NCBI RefSeq assembly: GCF_004028635.1
Contig: NZ_ML138678.1
Location: 496,001-560,000, forward strand
DNA length: 64,000 nt
DNA from: Streptomyces cyaneus
GTDB taxonomy: Bacteria > Actinomycetota > Actinomycetes > Streptomycetales > Streptomycetaceae
Direction of reading: 5' to 3'
The stretch's first letter is position 1; every line of letters begins with the position of its first letter. The notes beneath the pieces were generated by a model. The model saw nothing but the letters and a program-made list of their open reading frames with translations. It made no database searches and was not told the origin of the DNA. A program made the translations under genes and the position numbers. Shown piece after piece: positions 1-11,191 of the stretch.

Positions 1-560
1 TCGCAGGAGACGTCTTCCGGGCGCAGCGTGCCGCCCGTGCCGGCTGCGGCGGTGGCGACGCCGACCAGGGCGGCGAGCCCGCTGGCGGAGTGCCGGGGGT
101 CTGCCATCCCGAAGCGGACCGTGCCGGTCGCGGCGGCGTCGGCGATGTCCGCCCAGGTGAGCCGGCCGCCGGGCACCCCGGCGCGGAGCTTGCGTGCCAC
201 GTCCGGGGCGAGGCCGACGACCACCGGGGACGTCATGGTCGCGGTGCGCTGCAACCCCCGTACCGCGCTCTCGGCGGTGAGCCGCAGATAGCGGTCGGAG
301 GACAGCCAGGCGAGGTCGTAGCGGTCGCGGTCCGGGGCCTTCGTCTCGGCGTCGGACCGGACGTCCAGTCGGAGGTCGACGCCGGTCGCCTCCTTCAACT
401 CGCCCAGCAGGGGGGTGAGTACGGCCAGGTCGGGGCTCGCGAGGACGCGCAGCCGTACGGGCTCGTCGGTGTCGTCGCCCGAGCATGCGGTGAGTACGGC
501 GGTCACGAGCGCCAGACAGAGAACGAGACGGAGCGCCAACCCGCTTGCTCTGCCGCTCAC
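1..560 (-). CDS. Lipoprotein with solute-binding-like N-terminus (partial, C-terminus outside window)
   Basis: The frame is open from a GTG at 560 to the window edge, about 186 residues. The N-terminus has basic residues, a hydrophobic stretch and a lipobox ending LTAC, so it should be a lipid-anchored exported protein. The following region (PVRLRVLASPDLAVLTPLLGELKEATG) reads like the first lobe of a periplasmic-binding-protein fold, and DLAWLSSDRYLRL fits the hinge region. The GTG overlaps the TGA of the upstream gene (GTGA), so the two are translationally coupled. In streptomycetes such a protein often continues into a von Willebrand A domain and pairs with a solute-binding-like partner. 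That continuation is outside the window and is inferred. Confidence 0.75.
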   Translation of the reverse strand, partial: MSGRASGLALRLVLCLALVTAVLTACSGDDTDEPVRLRVLASPDLAVLTPLLGELKEATGVDLRLDVRSDAETKAPDRDRYDLAWLSSDRYLRLTAESAVRGLQRTATMTSPVVVGLAPDVARKLRAGVPGGRLTWADIADAAATGTVRFGMADPRHSASGLAALVGVATAAAGTGGTLRPEDVSC

Positions 561-1792
561 TTGACGTCGCCCTTGCGTTCCGGGCAGTCGCCGACCGTCT
601 TGATCATCTGCTCCAGGAGGGGCAGCGGGGGCAGGACCGCCCGGGTGTCGTTGGCGGAGGTGGTGGGCACGGGGATGTGCCGTTCGGTGAGGAACTCGAT
701 GAGTTCGTCACCGGCGGTGTTGCCGCTCGTGCCGCTGTTGGTGTTGCGGGCGCGGAAGCCCAGTTCCATGGCGCGGTGCTGGAGTTCGGGGTCCTCGCTG
801 ACCAGTTCGCCGAGCCGGGCCCCGTCGCCGGTCAGCGCGACGAGCTGGGGTTCGGTGACGAAGCGCGTCGACGGGTAGAGCAGGACGCGCTCGTCGTCCG
901 TGCCGCCCTTCTGGGCCTGGTGGCGGATCTGGTGGGAGAGGAACTGGTGCTCGTAGATCACCGAGATCGGGGCGATGCTCTGGCCGTCGGGGGACAGATA
1001 CGTTTCCGCCCGCTCGGAGCCCGGCAGGCCCTGTTCGACGAGGAGGGGCTTGATCTCCTGGGCGACCGCCGCGGCCTCCGTCTCGTCGTTCGGGGCGTCG
1101 TTCTTGTTCTCGACGAAGGCGACCAGGCCGAGGTAGGTGCCGGCGGAGTTGGATTCGCAGATGTCGGAGGTCTGGGCGAGGATCTTGTTGGAGTTGTGGA
1201 CACCTTGCCGTTCGATGCCGATGTCGTTCCAGCGTCTGCCCTCCCGGGTGAGCTTCACGAACGCGGTCATGTCGAGCGTGTAGTACATCGGTCGGCCGCC
1301 CGGGACCTGCTGCGGTTTCGCGACGCCGTGGTCGCTGAGCGCCTCGGCGTAGTTCCGGTACGTGGCCAGCACGATGGGGCTGACGAACGGGCGGTACAGG
1401 AGCGCCGGGCGGTTCGCCTCGGCGCGCTCGCGGCTGATCAGGTCGGCGGCGGGCTGGCCGGAGGGGAAGACGACGTCGTACCCCTCGAAGTCCTGGTTGG
1501 CGATCTCGCGGGAGCCCATGCTCGTGATGTGCACACGGAAGCCGTGCTTCATCAGGAGCCGCTCGACCTCGGGGTCCTGGAAGAAGTCCCGCTTCGAGGC
1601 CATCTTCGCCTCTATGGTGACCACCTGCCGCAGCGGCAACAGCAGGTTCCCGCCGGCCACGAGGAGAACCAGGCCGATGACGGGGACGGGTAGCGCCAGC
1701 GCCAGCGCTCTGCGCAGACGGCGGCGCGGGGGTCTGGAGACGGTTAAGCGGGGCTCTTCAGTGGCGGGTCGGGCGGGTCTGTTCGCGGGCAC
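557..1792 (-). CDS. Membrane-anchored extracellular substrate-binding-like protein
   Basis: This 411-residue protein starts at GTG 1792. Residues about 27-52 form one transmembrane or uncleaved signal segment after an arginine-rich stretch. The rest looks like a solute-binding fold: a first lobe with VVFPSGQPAADLI and a long second lobe with conserved Tyr/Trp positions and a Cys pair (SDICES, GDCPERK). The substrate is unknown. It forms an operon with the downstream lipoprotein through a 4-base overlap. Pairs like this are sometimes found near TelA-type stress proteins, but none is visible here. An ABC permease, which would support a transport role, is absent from the window. Confidence 0.8.
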   Translation of the reverse strand: MPANRPARPATEEPRLTVSRPPRRRLRRALALALPVPVIGLVLLVAGGNLLLPLRQVVTIEAKMASKRDFFQDPEVERLLMKHGFRVHITSMGSREIANQDFEGYDVVFPSGQPAADLISRERAEANRPALLYRPFVSPIVLATYRNYAEALSDHGVAKPQQVPGGRPMYYTLDMTAFVKLTREGRRWNDIGIERQGVHNSNKILAQTSDICESNSAGTYLGLVAFVENKNDAPNDETEAAAVAQEIKPLLVEQGLPGSERAETYLSPDGQSIAPISVIYEHQFLSHQIRHQAQKGGTDDERVLLYPSTRFVTEPQLVALTGDGARLGELVSEDPELQHRAMELGFRARNTNSGTSGNTAGDELIEFLTERHIPVPTTSANDTRAVLPPLPLLEQMIKTVGDCPERKGDVK

Positions 1793-1932
1793 CTGCGTTC
1801 TCCCCCCGTGGCTGGGGCAGGATCGTCGGTGATCACGATGTACCCCGAACGACCGTACGGGGAACGCGGGTTGAACGTCGCAAACCGTTCGGGTTCCGGG
1901 CAGGGGGTTTCAGTCAGGCCGCCAGGGCTACC

Positions 1933-1951
1933 CGAGGGGCATGTCCCCTCG
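1933..1951 (+). promoter_or_regulatory. Hairpin holding the start codon of the small membrane protein gene
   Basis: CGAGGGG at 1933-1939 pairs perfectly with CCCCTCG at 1945-1951. The five-base loop CATGT contains the ATG of the next gene, and the purine stretch GAGGGG that could serve as the ribosome binding site lies in the stem one base from the ATG. This would limit translation initiation in the RNA. The functional role is inferred. Confidence 0.45.
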
Positions 1952-2234
1952 ATATCGCAACGGTTCCAACCAGGCCGGAACGGTCATAGCGATCGTCGCC
2001 GACATCATGGCCCTCATCCTGGGCCTGTGGATCCTGATGTACCTGCTGGACGCCAACCGCGCCAACGCCTTCGTCCAGTTCATCCATGACGCGGCCCGCT
2101 GGCTGGCGGGCTGGTCCCATGACCTGTTCACGTTCGACGAGGCGTGGGCGCGGGTGGTGGCCGGGTACGGGCTCGCAGCGGTGGTCTACCTGTTCGTGGG
2201 CCACGCGATCGCCAATCGCGTACATCGCCACTGA
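1941..2234 (+). CDS. Small membrane protein with two transmembrane helices
   Basis: This 97-residue protein has two clear hydrophobic segments, about residues 14-37 (VIAIVADIMALILGLWILMYLL) and 72-90 (VVAGYGLAAVVYLFVGHAIA). They are joined by a loop rich in Trp and acidic residues (WLAGWSHDLFTFDEAW). It has no catalytic motif and no function can be assigned; the pattern fits small actinobacterial membrane proteins of unknown role. ATG 1941 is the only credible start, although its GAGGGG purine stretch is unusually close and is sequestered in a hairpin. The gene is divergent from the substrate-binding-like gene and is followed by a dispersed repeat that may act in 3' end formation. Confidence 0.75.
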   Translation: MSPRYRNGSNQAGTVIAIVADIMALILGLWILMYLLDANRANAFVQFIHDAARWLAGWSHDLFTFDEAWARVVAGYGLAAVVYLFVGHAIANRVHRH

Positions 2235-2289
2235 CGCCCTGAGGGGCGCGGGGAACTGCGCGATCAACCACAGACAACCCGCACCCGCC
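2235..2289 (+). repeat. Dispersed intergenic repeat, copy A
   Basis: The sequence contains GGGGCGCGGGGAACTGCGCG followed by a CA-rich part ending AACCCGCACCCGCCA. A close copy lies at 30243-30300. From memory, elements of this sort are common between genes in Streptomyces genomes. This copy sits just after the stop codon of the small membrane protein gene, a normal position for such an element. Confidence 0.7.
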
Positions 2290-2312
2290 AGACGACAAAG
2301 ACATCCGAGCTC

Positions 2313-3383
2313 TCAGGCGCAGCAGTCCGGGTCCAGCCCCGTCGGCAGGCGATCCCCGCCGAACACCGCACACGTCGCCTCATGCCCGCCCAGCGCCGCG
2401 ACGGCCAGCAACAGCGACCCCGCGGTCCAAGTCGTCAGCTCCTGCGGCCAGATGGCGTCGTCGTCGAAGACGTACCCCGTCCAGTACAGGCCGCTCTCCG
2501 CATCCCGCAGGTGCTGGATGGACTGGAGGATCTCCAGCGCCCGGTCCGACTCTCCCATCGCCCACAGGGCCAGGGCGAGTTCGGCGGACTCGCCGCCCGT
2601 CACCCACGGGTTGGGCACGACGCACCGCACCCCGAGCCCGGGGACGACGAAGCGGTCCCAGCCTTCCTCCATACGGGACTTGGCCTCGGCGCCCGTCAAC
2701 GCGCCGCCCAGCACCGGGTAGTACCAGTCCATCGAGTAGCGGTCCTTGTCCAGGAACCGCTCCGGGTGCCGGCGAATCGCGTGCCGCAGCGCACCCGCGG
2801 CCAACTCCCAGTCCGGCTGCGGCTCTTCCCGCTGCTCGGCGATGGCCAGCGCGCACCGCAGTGCGTGGTGGATCGAGGAGGAGCCGGTCAGCAGGGCGTC
2901 CTGCGTCGCGGTGCCGTCGTCGTCGCGTCGCCAGCCGATCTGTCCGCCCGGCTGCTGCAGCTGGAGGACGCACTCGATCGCCGCGTAGACGGACGGCCAC
3001 ATGCGGTCCAGGAACGTGTCGTCGCCGGTGGAGAGGTAGTGGTGCCAGACGCCTACGGCTATGTAGGCGACGAAGTTGGTCTCGCGGCCGGTGTCGGTGA
3101 CGTCGTCGAAGGCGCCGTCCGCGTAGGCGGCGTACCAGGAGCCGTCCTCGTTCTGGTGGGTCGCCAGCCAGGTGTACGCCCGCTCGGCGGCCTCGTGCTC
3201 ACCGGCCGTGTCCAGCGCCATTGCCGCCTCGACGTGGTCCCACGGGTCGAGGTGGTGCCCGCGGAACCACGGGATGGCTCCGTCCTCCCGCTGCACGGCG
3301 AGGATGCCTGCGACGGTCGCGGCGGCCTGCTCGGCGGTGAGGACCCCGGGCAGGACGAGGTGTTCTGTCCGGGGAGTGGTCAC
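2313..3383 (-). CDS. Alpha/alpha-barrel protein of the prenyltransferase-like family
   Basis: This 356-residue protein starts at GTG 3383, which overlaps the TGA of the methyltransferase gene. It has repeated helix-pair motifs of the terpenoid-cyclase/prenyltransferase (alpha/alpha) barrel type: NEDGSWYAAY, IGWRRDDDG, YPVLGGAL and WPQELTTWTAGSLLLAVAAL. Database entries of this family are usually called prenyltransferase, but no DDxxD or DxDD motif is visible, so that reaction is not supported. The motifs also resemble glycan-processing alpha/alpha barrels. It is the last gene of an operon with a GT4 glycosyltransferase and a methyltransferase, which suggests a role in making or trimming a glycolipid or glycan. 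Confidence 0.8.
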   Translation of the reverse strand: MTTPRTEHLVLPGVLTAEQAAATVAGILAVQREDGAIPWFRGHHLDPWDHVEAAMALDTAGEHEAAERAYTWLATHQNEDGSWYAAYADGAFDDVTDTGRETNFVAYIAVGVWHHYLSTGDDTFLDRMWPSVYAAIECVLQLQQPGGQIGWRRDDDGTATQDALLTGSSSIHHALRCALAIAEQREEPQPDWELAAGALRHAIRRHPERFLDKDRYSMDWYYPVLGGALTGAEAKSRMEEGWDRFVVPGLGVRCVVPNPWVTGGESAELALALWAMGESDRALEILQSIQHLRDAESGLYWTGYVFDDDAIWPQELTTWTAGSLLLAVAALGGHEATCAVFGGDRLPTGLDPDCCA

Positions 3384-4114
3384 GAGGTGGCCACCTGAGG
3401 CAGGTGGGGCTTGGTCGCGTACGCCACGAAGCTCTTGCCGATCAGCGGGTTCAGCGCCTGTTCGGCGACCCGGGTGGCCAGCGGTTTCTTCATGATGTCC
3501 CAGACCAGCAGCTTGTGGTACGCCCGCACCGGCAGGGCCTTGTCGTTGTCGACGCCGAACGCGCACTTCAGCCACCAGTAGGGCGAGTGGAGGGCGTGGG
3601 CGTGGTGGGTGCCGTAGGGCTTGAGGCCGGCCTCGCGGATCTTCGCGAGCAGCTCGTCGGCCTTGTAGATGCGGATGTGGCCGCCCTCGACCTCGTGGTA
3701 GGCGTCGGACAGTGCCCAGCAGACCTTCTCGGGGCCGTAGCGCGGGACGGTGATGGCGATACGGCCGCCGGGCTTGAGCACCCGGACCATCTCGGCGAGT
3801 ACGCCCTTGTCGTCCGGGATGTGCTCCATGACCTCGGAGATGATCACGACGTCGAAGGACTCGTCGGGGAAGGGCAGCGCCAGCGCGTTGCCCTCCATGG
3901 CCGTGGCGGTCGCGCCCTCGGGTGCCTCGCCCGCCTCCTTCATCGCCGCGAACCACTTCGCGACCTCGCGGATCTCCTCACCGTTCTGGTCCAGCGCGAC
4001 GACCTGGGCGCCGCGCCGGTAACACTCGAACGCGTGCCGGCCGGCACCGCAGCCGAGGTCCAGGACGCGGTCGCCCGGGGCGAGCGGGAACCGGGAGAAG
4101 TCGACGGTCAGCAC
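3380..4114 (-). CDS. Class I SAM-dependent methyltransferase
   Basis: This 244-residue protein has the SAM-binding motif I VLDLGCGAGRHAFE near residues 18-31, an acidic end of strand 2 (VVALDQNGEEI), and motif IV/post-I elements FDVVIISEVMEHI and RVLKPGGRIAITVPR. It belongs to the Methyltransf_11-type family. The methylated substrate is unknown. Conserved Trp/His residues (YHEVEGGHIRIYKADEL, HSPYWWLKCAFG) follow the core and are shared with methyltransferases that sit beside glycosyltransferases. It starts at GTG 4114. It lies between the GT4 gene (94-base gap) and the alpha/alpha-barrel gene (4-base overlap), so it probably acts on the same glycosylated product. Confidence 0.88.
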   Translation of the reverse strand: MLTVDFSRFPLAPGDRVLDLGCGAGRHAFECYRRGAQVVALDQNGEEIREVAKWFAAMKEAGEAPEGATATAMEGNALALPFPDESFDVVIISEVMEHIPDDKGVLAEMVRVLKPGGRIAITVPRYGPEKVCWALSDAYHEVEGGHIRIYKADELLAKIREAGLKPYGTHHAHALHSPYWWLKCAFGVDNDKALPVRAYHKLLVWDIMKKPLATRVAEQALNPLIGKSFVAYATKPHLPQVATS

Positions 4115-4208
4115 GGGGGCCTGCTTTCGCGATCGGAACGGTTGGAGGGGCGGGTGTCGGTGGTGCTGGTGGTGCTCGTGGTGCTGGTGGTGTGGACGGG
4201 GAGGGCCG

Positions 4209-5696
4209 TCATGGGGCGACCTCAGTGACGCGGGCGGCGTCGCCGGCCTTCGCGGCCTCGGTTACGCGTACGGCGTCGCCGTCCTCGCCCACCGCGCGCT
4301 GCCCGGTCCCCGACCCTCGCGGGGTATCGGCCACCCTCGCCGGTACGGCGTGTGCGTAGGCGGCGGAGCCGCGTGGGGCGCCGCCCGCGGAGTGGGCTAT
4401 GGCCTCGCGGTACCGGGCCACCGTCCCCTCGGCGGCCTTCGCCCAGGTGAAGTTCCGCAGGACCCGCTCGCGTCCGGCCGCCCCCAGGCGGTCCCGCAGT
4501 TCCGCGTCGCCCAACAGGCGGCCCAGCCCGGCGGCCAGCGCCCCGGGGTCTCCCGGCGGTACCGCCAGGCACGTCTCGCCGTCCCGCCCGGCGACCTCCG
4601 GGATCGCCCCGCCGGTCGTGGCGACCAGCGGCGTGCCCGTGGCCATGGCCTCGGCGGCCGGCAGGGAGAAGCCCTCGTACAGCGAGGGCACACAGGCGAC
4701 CTGCGCCGAGCGCACCAGGTCGACGAGTTCCGCGTCGGAGATGCCCTTGACGAACTCGACGGCGCCTTCGAGGCCGTACCGCTCGATCGCCTGCGCGACC
4801 GGCCCCTCCTCGGGCCGCTTGCCGACGACGACGAGATGGGCGTCGGGGTGCTCGGTGCGGACCTTGGCGAGCGCCTCGACGAGGAAGACCAGGCCCTTGA
4901 GGGGGACGTCGGCACTGGAGGTCGTGACGATCCGGCCGGGGATCTGCCGTACCGACGGATCCGGCGAGAAGAGGTCGGTGTCCGCGCCGATGTGGACGAC
5001 GTGGATGCGGTCCTGGCGTACGCCGAGGTGGTCGACGATCTCCGCGCGGGACGTGCCCGACACGGTCAGCACGGAGGGCAGGCGGCGTGCGACGCGCTTC
5101 TGCATGCGGGTGAAGGCGTACCACCGGCGTACGGACATCCGTCGCTGCCAGCCCTGAGCCGCGTCCAGCTCCAGCTGCCGGTCCACGGTGATGGGGTGGT
5201 GGATGGTGGTGACGAGTGGGGCGCCGACCTCGCCCAGCAATCCGTATCCCAGGGTCTGGTTGTCGTGCACGACGTCGAACTCGCCGCGCCGGGCGCGCAG
5301 ATGGCGGCGGGCGCGCAGCGAGAAGGTCAGCGGCTCGGGGAAGCCGCCGGTCCACATGGTCGCCACTTCCAGCGCGTCGATCCAGTCGCGGTACTCGTCG
5401 CGCTTCGGGGTGCGGAAGGGGTCGGGCTGGCGGTAGAGGTCGAGGCTGGGGAGCTCGGTGAGGGTCAGGCGGCCCGCGTAGTCAGCGCCCTCGTCGAGGA
5501 CGGGGTAGGGCTGGGAGCCGATGACCTCGACGCGGTGGCCGAGGCGGGCCAGCTCGCGGGAGAGGTGCCGTACGTAGACGCCCTGGCCGCCGCAGAACGG
5601 GTTCCCTTTATAGGTGAGGAGCGCGATGTCGAGCGGTCGCTCGCCGTCGGCGGCAGGGTCCTGTGGAGACCCGGCCTCCCTGGCCTCAGCGGTCAC
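4209..5696 (-). CDS. GT4-family glycosyltransferase
   Basis: This 495-residue protein has a GT-B fold. The N-terminal donor/acceptor half begins with ALLTYKGNPFCGGQGVYVRHLSRELARLGHRVEVI. The C-terminal nucleotide-sugar half contains the EX7E signature as YEGFSLPAAEAMATGTPLVAT, followed by GAIPEVAG. The last 60 residues are low-complexity (Ala, Gly, Arg) and probably disordered. The start is GTG 5696. It is the first gene of the operon with the methyltransferase and the alpha/alpha-barrel protein. The acceptor is unknown. Its promoter region is shared with kstR and contains a KstR box, so regulation by KstR is possible. Confidence 0.9.
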   Translation of the reverse strand: MTAEAREAGSPQDPAADGERPLDIALLTYKGNPFCGGQGVYVRHLSRELARLGHRVEVIGSQPYPVLDEGADYAGRLTLTELPSLDLYRQPDPFRTPKRDEYRDWIDALEVATMWTGGFPEPLTFSLRARRHLRARRGEFDVVHDNQTLGYGLLGEVGAPLVTTIHHPITVDRQLELDAAQGWQRRMSVRRWYAFTRMQKRVARRLPSVLTVSGTSRAEIVDHLGVRQDRIHVVHIGADTDLFSPDPSVRQIPGRIVTTSSADVPLKGLVFLVEALAKVRTEHPDAHLVVVGKRPEEGPVAQAIERYGLEGAVEFVKGISDAELVDLVRSAQVACVPSLYEGFSLPAAEAMATGTPLVATTGGAIPEVAGRDGETCLAVPPGDPGALAAGLGRLLGDAELRDRLGAAGRERVLRNFTWAKAAEGTVARYREAIAHSAGGAPRGSAAYAHAVPARVADTPRGSGTGQRAVGEDGDAVRVTEAAKAGDAARVTEVAP

Positions 5697-5750
5697 TCTG
5701 GGCCCCCTTCTCCCTGCACTGTCCCGCGAGATTACGCCGGGACGCTAATC

Positions 5751-5764
5751 TAGAACAAGTTTCA
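5751..5764. promoter_or_regulatory. KstR operator, exact match
   Basis: TAGAACAAGTTTCA matches the mycobacterial KstR consensus TnnAACnnGTTnnA at every fixed base. It lies 55 bases from the GT4 start and 143 bases before the kstR start, where autoregulation of kstR would be expected. Confidence 0.8.
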
Positions 5765-5906
5765 GACTTGATCGTTCAAGAGGCTCTGAATCTACCGGCA
5801 GGTAGCGCCGCTGTGAGCGATGGATCAGGTGATTCACGCCACGGCCGACGCCCTGGCATGCTCTGTCCGGTCACTCACCCTCACCGACTGTCACGGAACG
5901 GGATCC

Positions 5907-6527
5907 ATGCCTGCGGAAGCCAGTAGCGCAAGCCCTGCCTCACCGCCCCTCACCGAGCGGCAGGAGGCCCGTCGGCGGCGCATCCTGCACGCCAGCGCGC
6001 AGCTCGCCAGCCGGGGTGGTTTCGACGCCGTACAGATGCGGGAGGTCGCGGAGTCCTCGCAGGTGGCGCTCGGCACGCTGTACCGGTACTTCCCGTCCAA
6101 GGTGCATCTGCTGGTCGCCACGATGCAGGACCAGCTGGAGCACATGCACGGCACGCTGCGGAAGAAGCCGCCGCAGGGGGAGACGGCGGCGGAGCGGGTG
6201 GCGGAGACCCTGATGCGCGCGTTCCGTGCCCTGCAGCGCGAGCCGCACCTGGCCGACGCCATGGTCCGGGCCCTGACCTTCGCCGACCGCAGCGTCTCGC
6301 CCGAGGTCGACCAGGTCTCCCGGCAGACCACGGTGATCATCCTGGACGCCATGGGCCTGGAGAACCCGACGCCCGAGCAGCTCTCCGCCGTCCGTGTCAT
6401 CGAGCACACCTGGCACTCGGCGCTGATCACCTGGCTGTCGGGCCGCGCCTCGATCGCCCAGGTGAAGATCGACATCGAGACGGTGTGCAGGCTGATCGAC
6501 CTGACGGCGCCGCAGGCGCGGGCTTAG
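5907..6527 (+). CDS. kstR: TetR-family repressor KstR
   Basis: Starting at ATG 5907 (purine-rich GGAACGGGA just upstream), this is a 206-residue protein. The N-terminal HTH region reads RRILHASAQLASRGGFDAVQMREVA...VALGTLYRYFPSKVHLLVA and closely matches Mycobacterium KstR, including GGFDAVQMR and YFPSKVHLLV. The ligand domain keeps LADAMVRALTFAD and SEVDQV-like motifs (SPEVDQVSRQT). KstR represses steroid-catabolism genes and is released by a CoA-activated steroid intermediate in mycobacteria. An upstream in-frame ATG at 5820 would add 29 residues unlike the family and is less likely. An exact KstR box precedes the gene, and near-matches precede cyp125/fadA5 and the aldehyde dehydrogenase in this window. 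Confidence 0.9.
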   Translation: MPAEASSASPASPPLTERQEARRRRILHASAQLASRGGFDAVQMREVAESSQVALGTLYRYFPSKVHLLVATMQDQLEHMHGTLRKKPPQGETAAERVAETLMRAFRALQREPHLADAMVRALTFADRSVSPEVDQVSRQTTVIILDAMGLENPTPEQLSAVRVIEHTWHSALITWLSGRASIAQVKIDIETVCRLIDLTAPQARA

Positions 6528-6547
6528 GCGGCGGCTGGGCGGCCGGG

Positions 6548-6610
6548 CACACCAAGGACCTGCCCAGGCACACGAAGAACCTGCCCAGACACACGAAGGA
6601 CCTACGAGAC
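6548..6610 (+). repeat. Three tandem 21-base repeats
   Basis: Units at 6548-6568, 6569-6589 and 6590-6610 share CACACgAAGgACCTgCCCAg with a few differences. The third unit runs into the P1 stem of the TPP riboswitch. They lie just after the kstR stop codon. No function is evident. Confidence 0.8.
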
Positions 6611-6739
6611 GGGTTCCCTTCGCCGGTATTACCCGGATCAGGTGATGGGGGTCGCCTTCCGGTCTTCCGACCTCTCGGTCTTCCGACTTTCCGGCCTCTC
6701 AGCCCGGACCGTCGACGTCGGCCCCAGCGGAAGCCGTCT
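6607..6739 (-). promoter_or_regulatory. TPP (THI-box) riboswitch aptamer with no matching downstream gene
   Basis: Read on the minus strand, the segment has GGGCTGAGAGG, then ACCCCC, then CACCTGATCCGGGTAATA and CCGGCGAAGGGA in the order of the thiamine pyrophosphate aptamer. P1 forms between AGACGG (6739-6734) and CCGTCT (6612-6607), and GGGG/CCCC can form P2. The P3 arm is extended by a GC-rich hairpin with repeats of GTCGGAAGACCG. Transcription would run toward 6527 and below, antisense to kstR; no minus-strand thi gene follows. It is either an orphan left after gene loss or a regulator of an antisense RNA. Confidence 0.85.
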
Positions 6740-6878
6740 GCCTCCAGCCAGAGTCGGCTACTCCGGTTCGAACTCCCTCACTCGTCCCGTAGGCCAGTAC
6801 CAGAATATAACCACCGAAGCAATATAGAACACCCTAAAGGGGAGATTTTTTCGCCCGGTGGTGGGCATGGCATGGCTG

Positions 6879-7058
6879 CTACCGCCTCCTGCGGAGACGC
6901 AAGGTGTCCAGGAGCTGGGCAAGCACCTTGAGGGCCGCCTGGCGTCGGGCCGGCTTGCGGGACCAGACCGCGGGGAGGACGACACCGACGTAGACCGCGG
7001 TGAAGACGAGCACGGTGAGCACGACGGGCAGTGGCGTCTGGGGCAGCTGGAACGGCAT
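6879..7058 (-). CDS. Small membrane protein, 59 residues
   Basis: The ATG at 7058 is preceded by AAAGGA at a good distance, and the frame ends with TAG at 6879. The product begins MPFQLPQTPLPVVLTVLVF, giving one hydrophobic segment (about residues 10-31). A basic cytoplasmic-type tail with many Arg and Lys residues (SRKPARRQAAL, DTLRLRRRR) follows. No known domain is recognised. It is divergent from the XRE-NACHT gene, with which it shares a 164-base intergenic region. Support comes from the ribosome binding site, the single helix and the positive-inside pattern. Confidence 0.6.
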   Translation of the reverse strand: MPFQLPQTPLPVVLTVLVFTAVYVGVVLPAVWSRKPARRQAALKVLAQLLDTLRLRRRR

Positions 7059-7222
7059 GGTGCGTCCTTTGGGAGCGATGGTCGACGGCTTGCGCCGTGA
7101 TCGTCGCCCGCCACGGCCGCCCCACGGCCAGGTCCCGACTGCCGCCGAACTCCCGGCGGAAGACGCAGGTCACGCCGTACGCTTCGGTGGTATCCGCCGA
7201 ACCGTACCGAAGGGGCTGGGAG

Positions 7223-10942
<3,720 letters not shown>

Positions 10943-10951
10943 CGACCGCCC

Positions 10952-11185
10952 CTACTCCTCCGGCGGGAACACCGGCTCCCCGCTCCCCAGCATCGTGATC
11001 ACGATCGCCTCCACCGGGCAGCTCTCCGCCGCCGCCAGGATCTTCTCGTTCGCGTCGGTCTCCGGGTCGGCCGGATGGGACTGCCGGCCGGTGTCGAGGT
11101 GGAAGCCGTCGGGGGCGTGGTGGACGCACTGGGCCGAGCCGATGCACACCGACCGGTCGACCTCGACATGCCAGCGGTCGCCCAT
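10952..11185 (-). CDS. Ferredoxin, 3Fe-4S type, P450 partner
   Basis: This 77-residue protein has cysteines in CIGSAQCVHHAPDGF and CPVEAI, the spacing of the single-cluster ferredoxins that supply electrons to cytochromes P450 in actinobacteria. It starts at ATG 11185, six bases after the aldehyde dehydrogenase stop, so both are in one operon. No P450 gene is adjacent, but cyp125 lies at 47.5 kb and appears to share the same regulator, so it is a plausible partner (inference). The acidic C-terminus (GEPVFPPEE) is typical of this family. Confidence 0.88.
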   Translation of the reverse strand: MGDRWHVEVDRSVCIGSAQCVHHAPDGFHLDTGRQSHPADPETDANEKILAAAESCPVEAIVITMLGSGEPVFPPEE

Positions 11186-11191
11186 CTCCGG

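Noticed and set aside
4140..4200. GGTGCT-rich stretch between methyltransferase and GT4 genes
   Set aside because: It looks like simple-sequence drift in a short intergenic gap; no gene, hairpin or operator can be supported.
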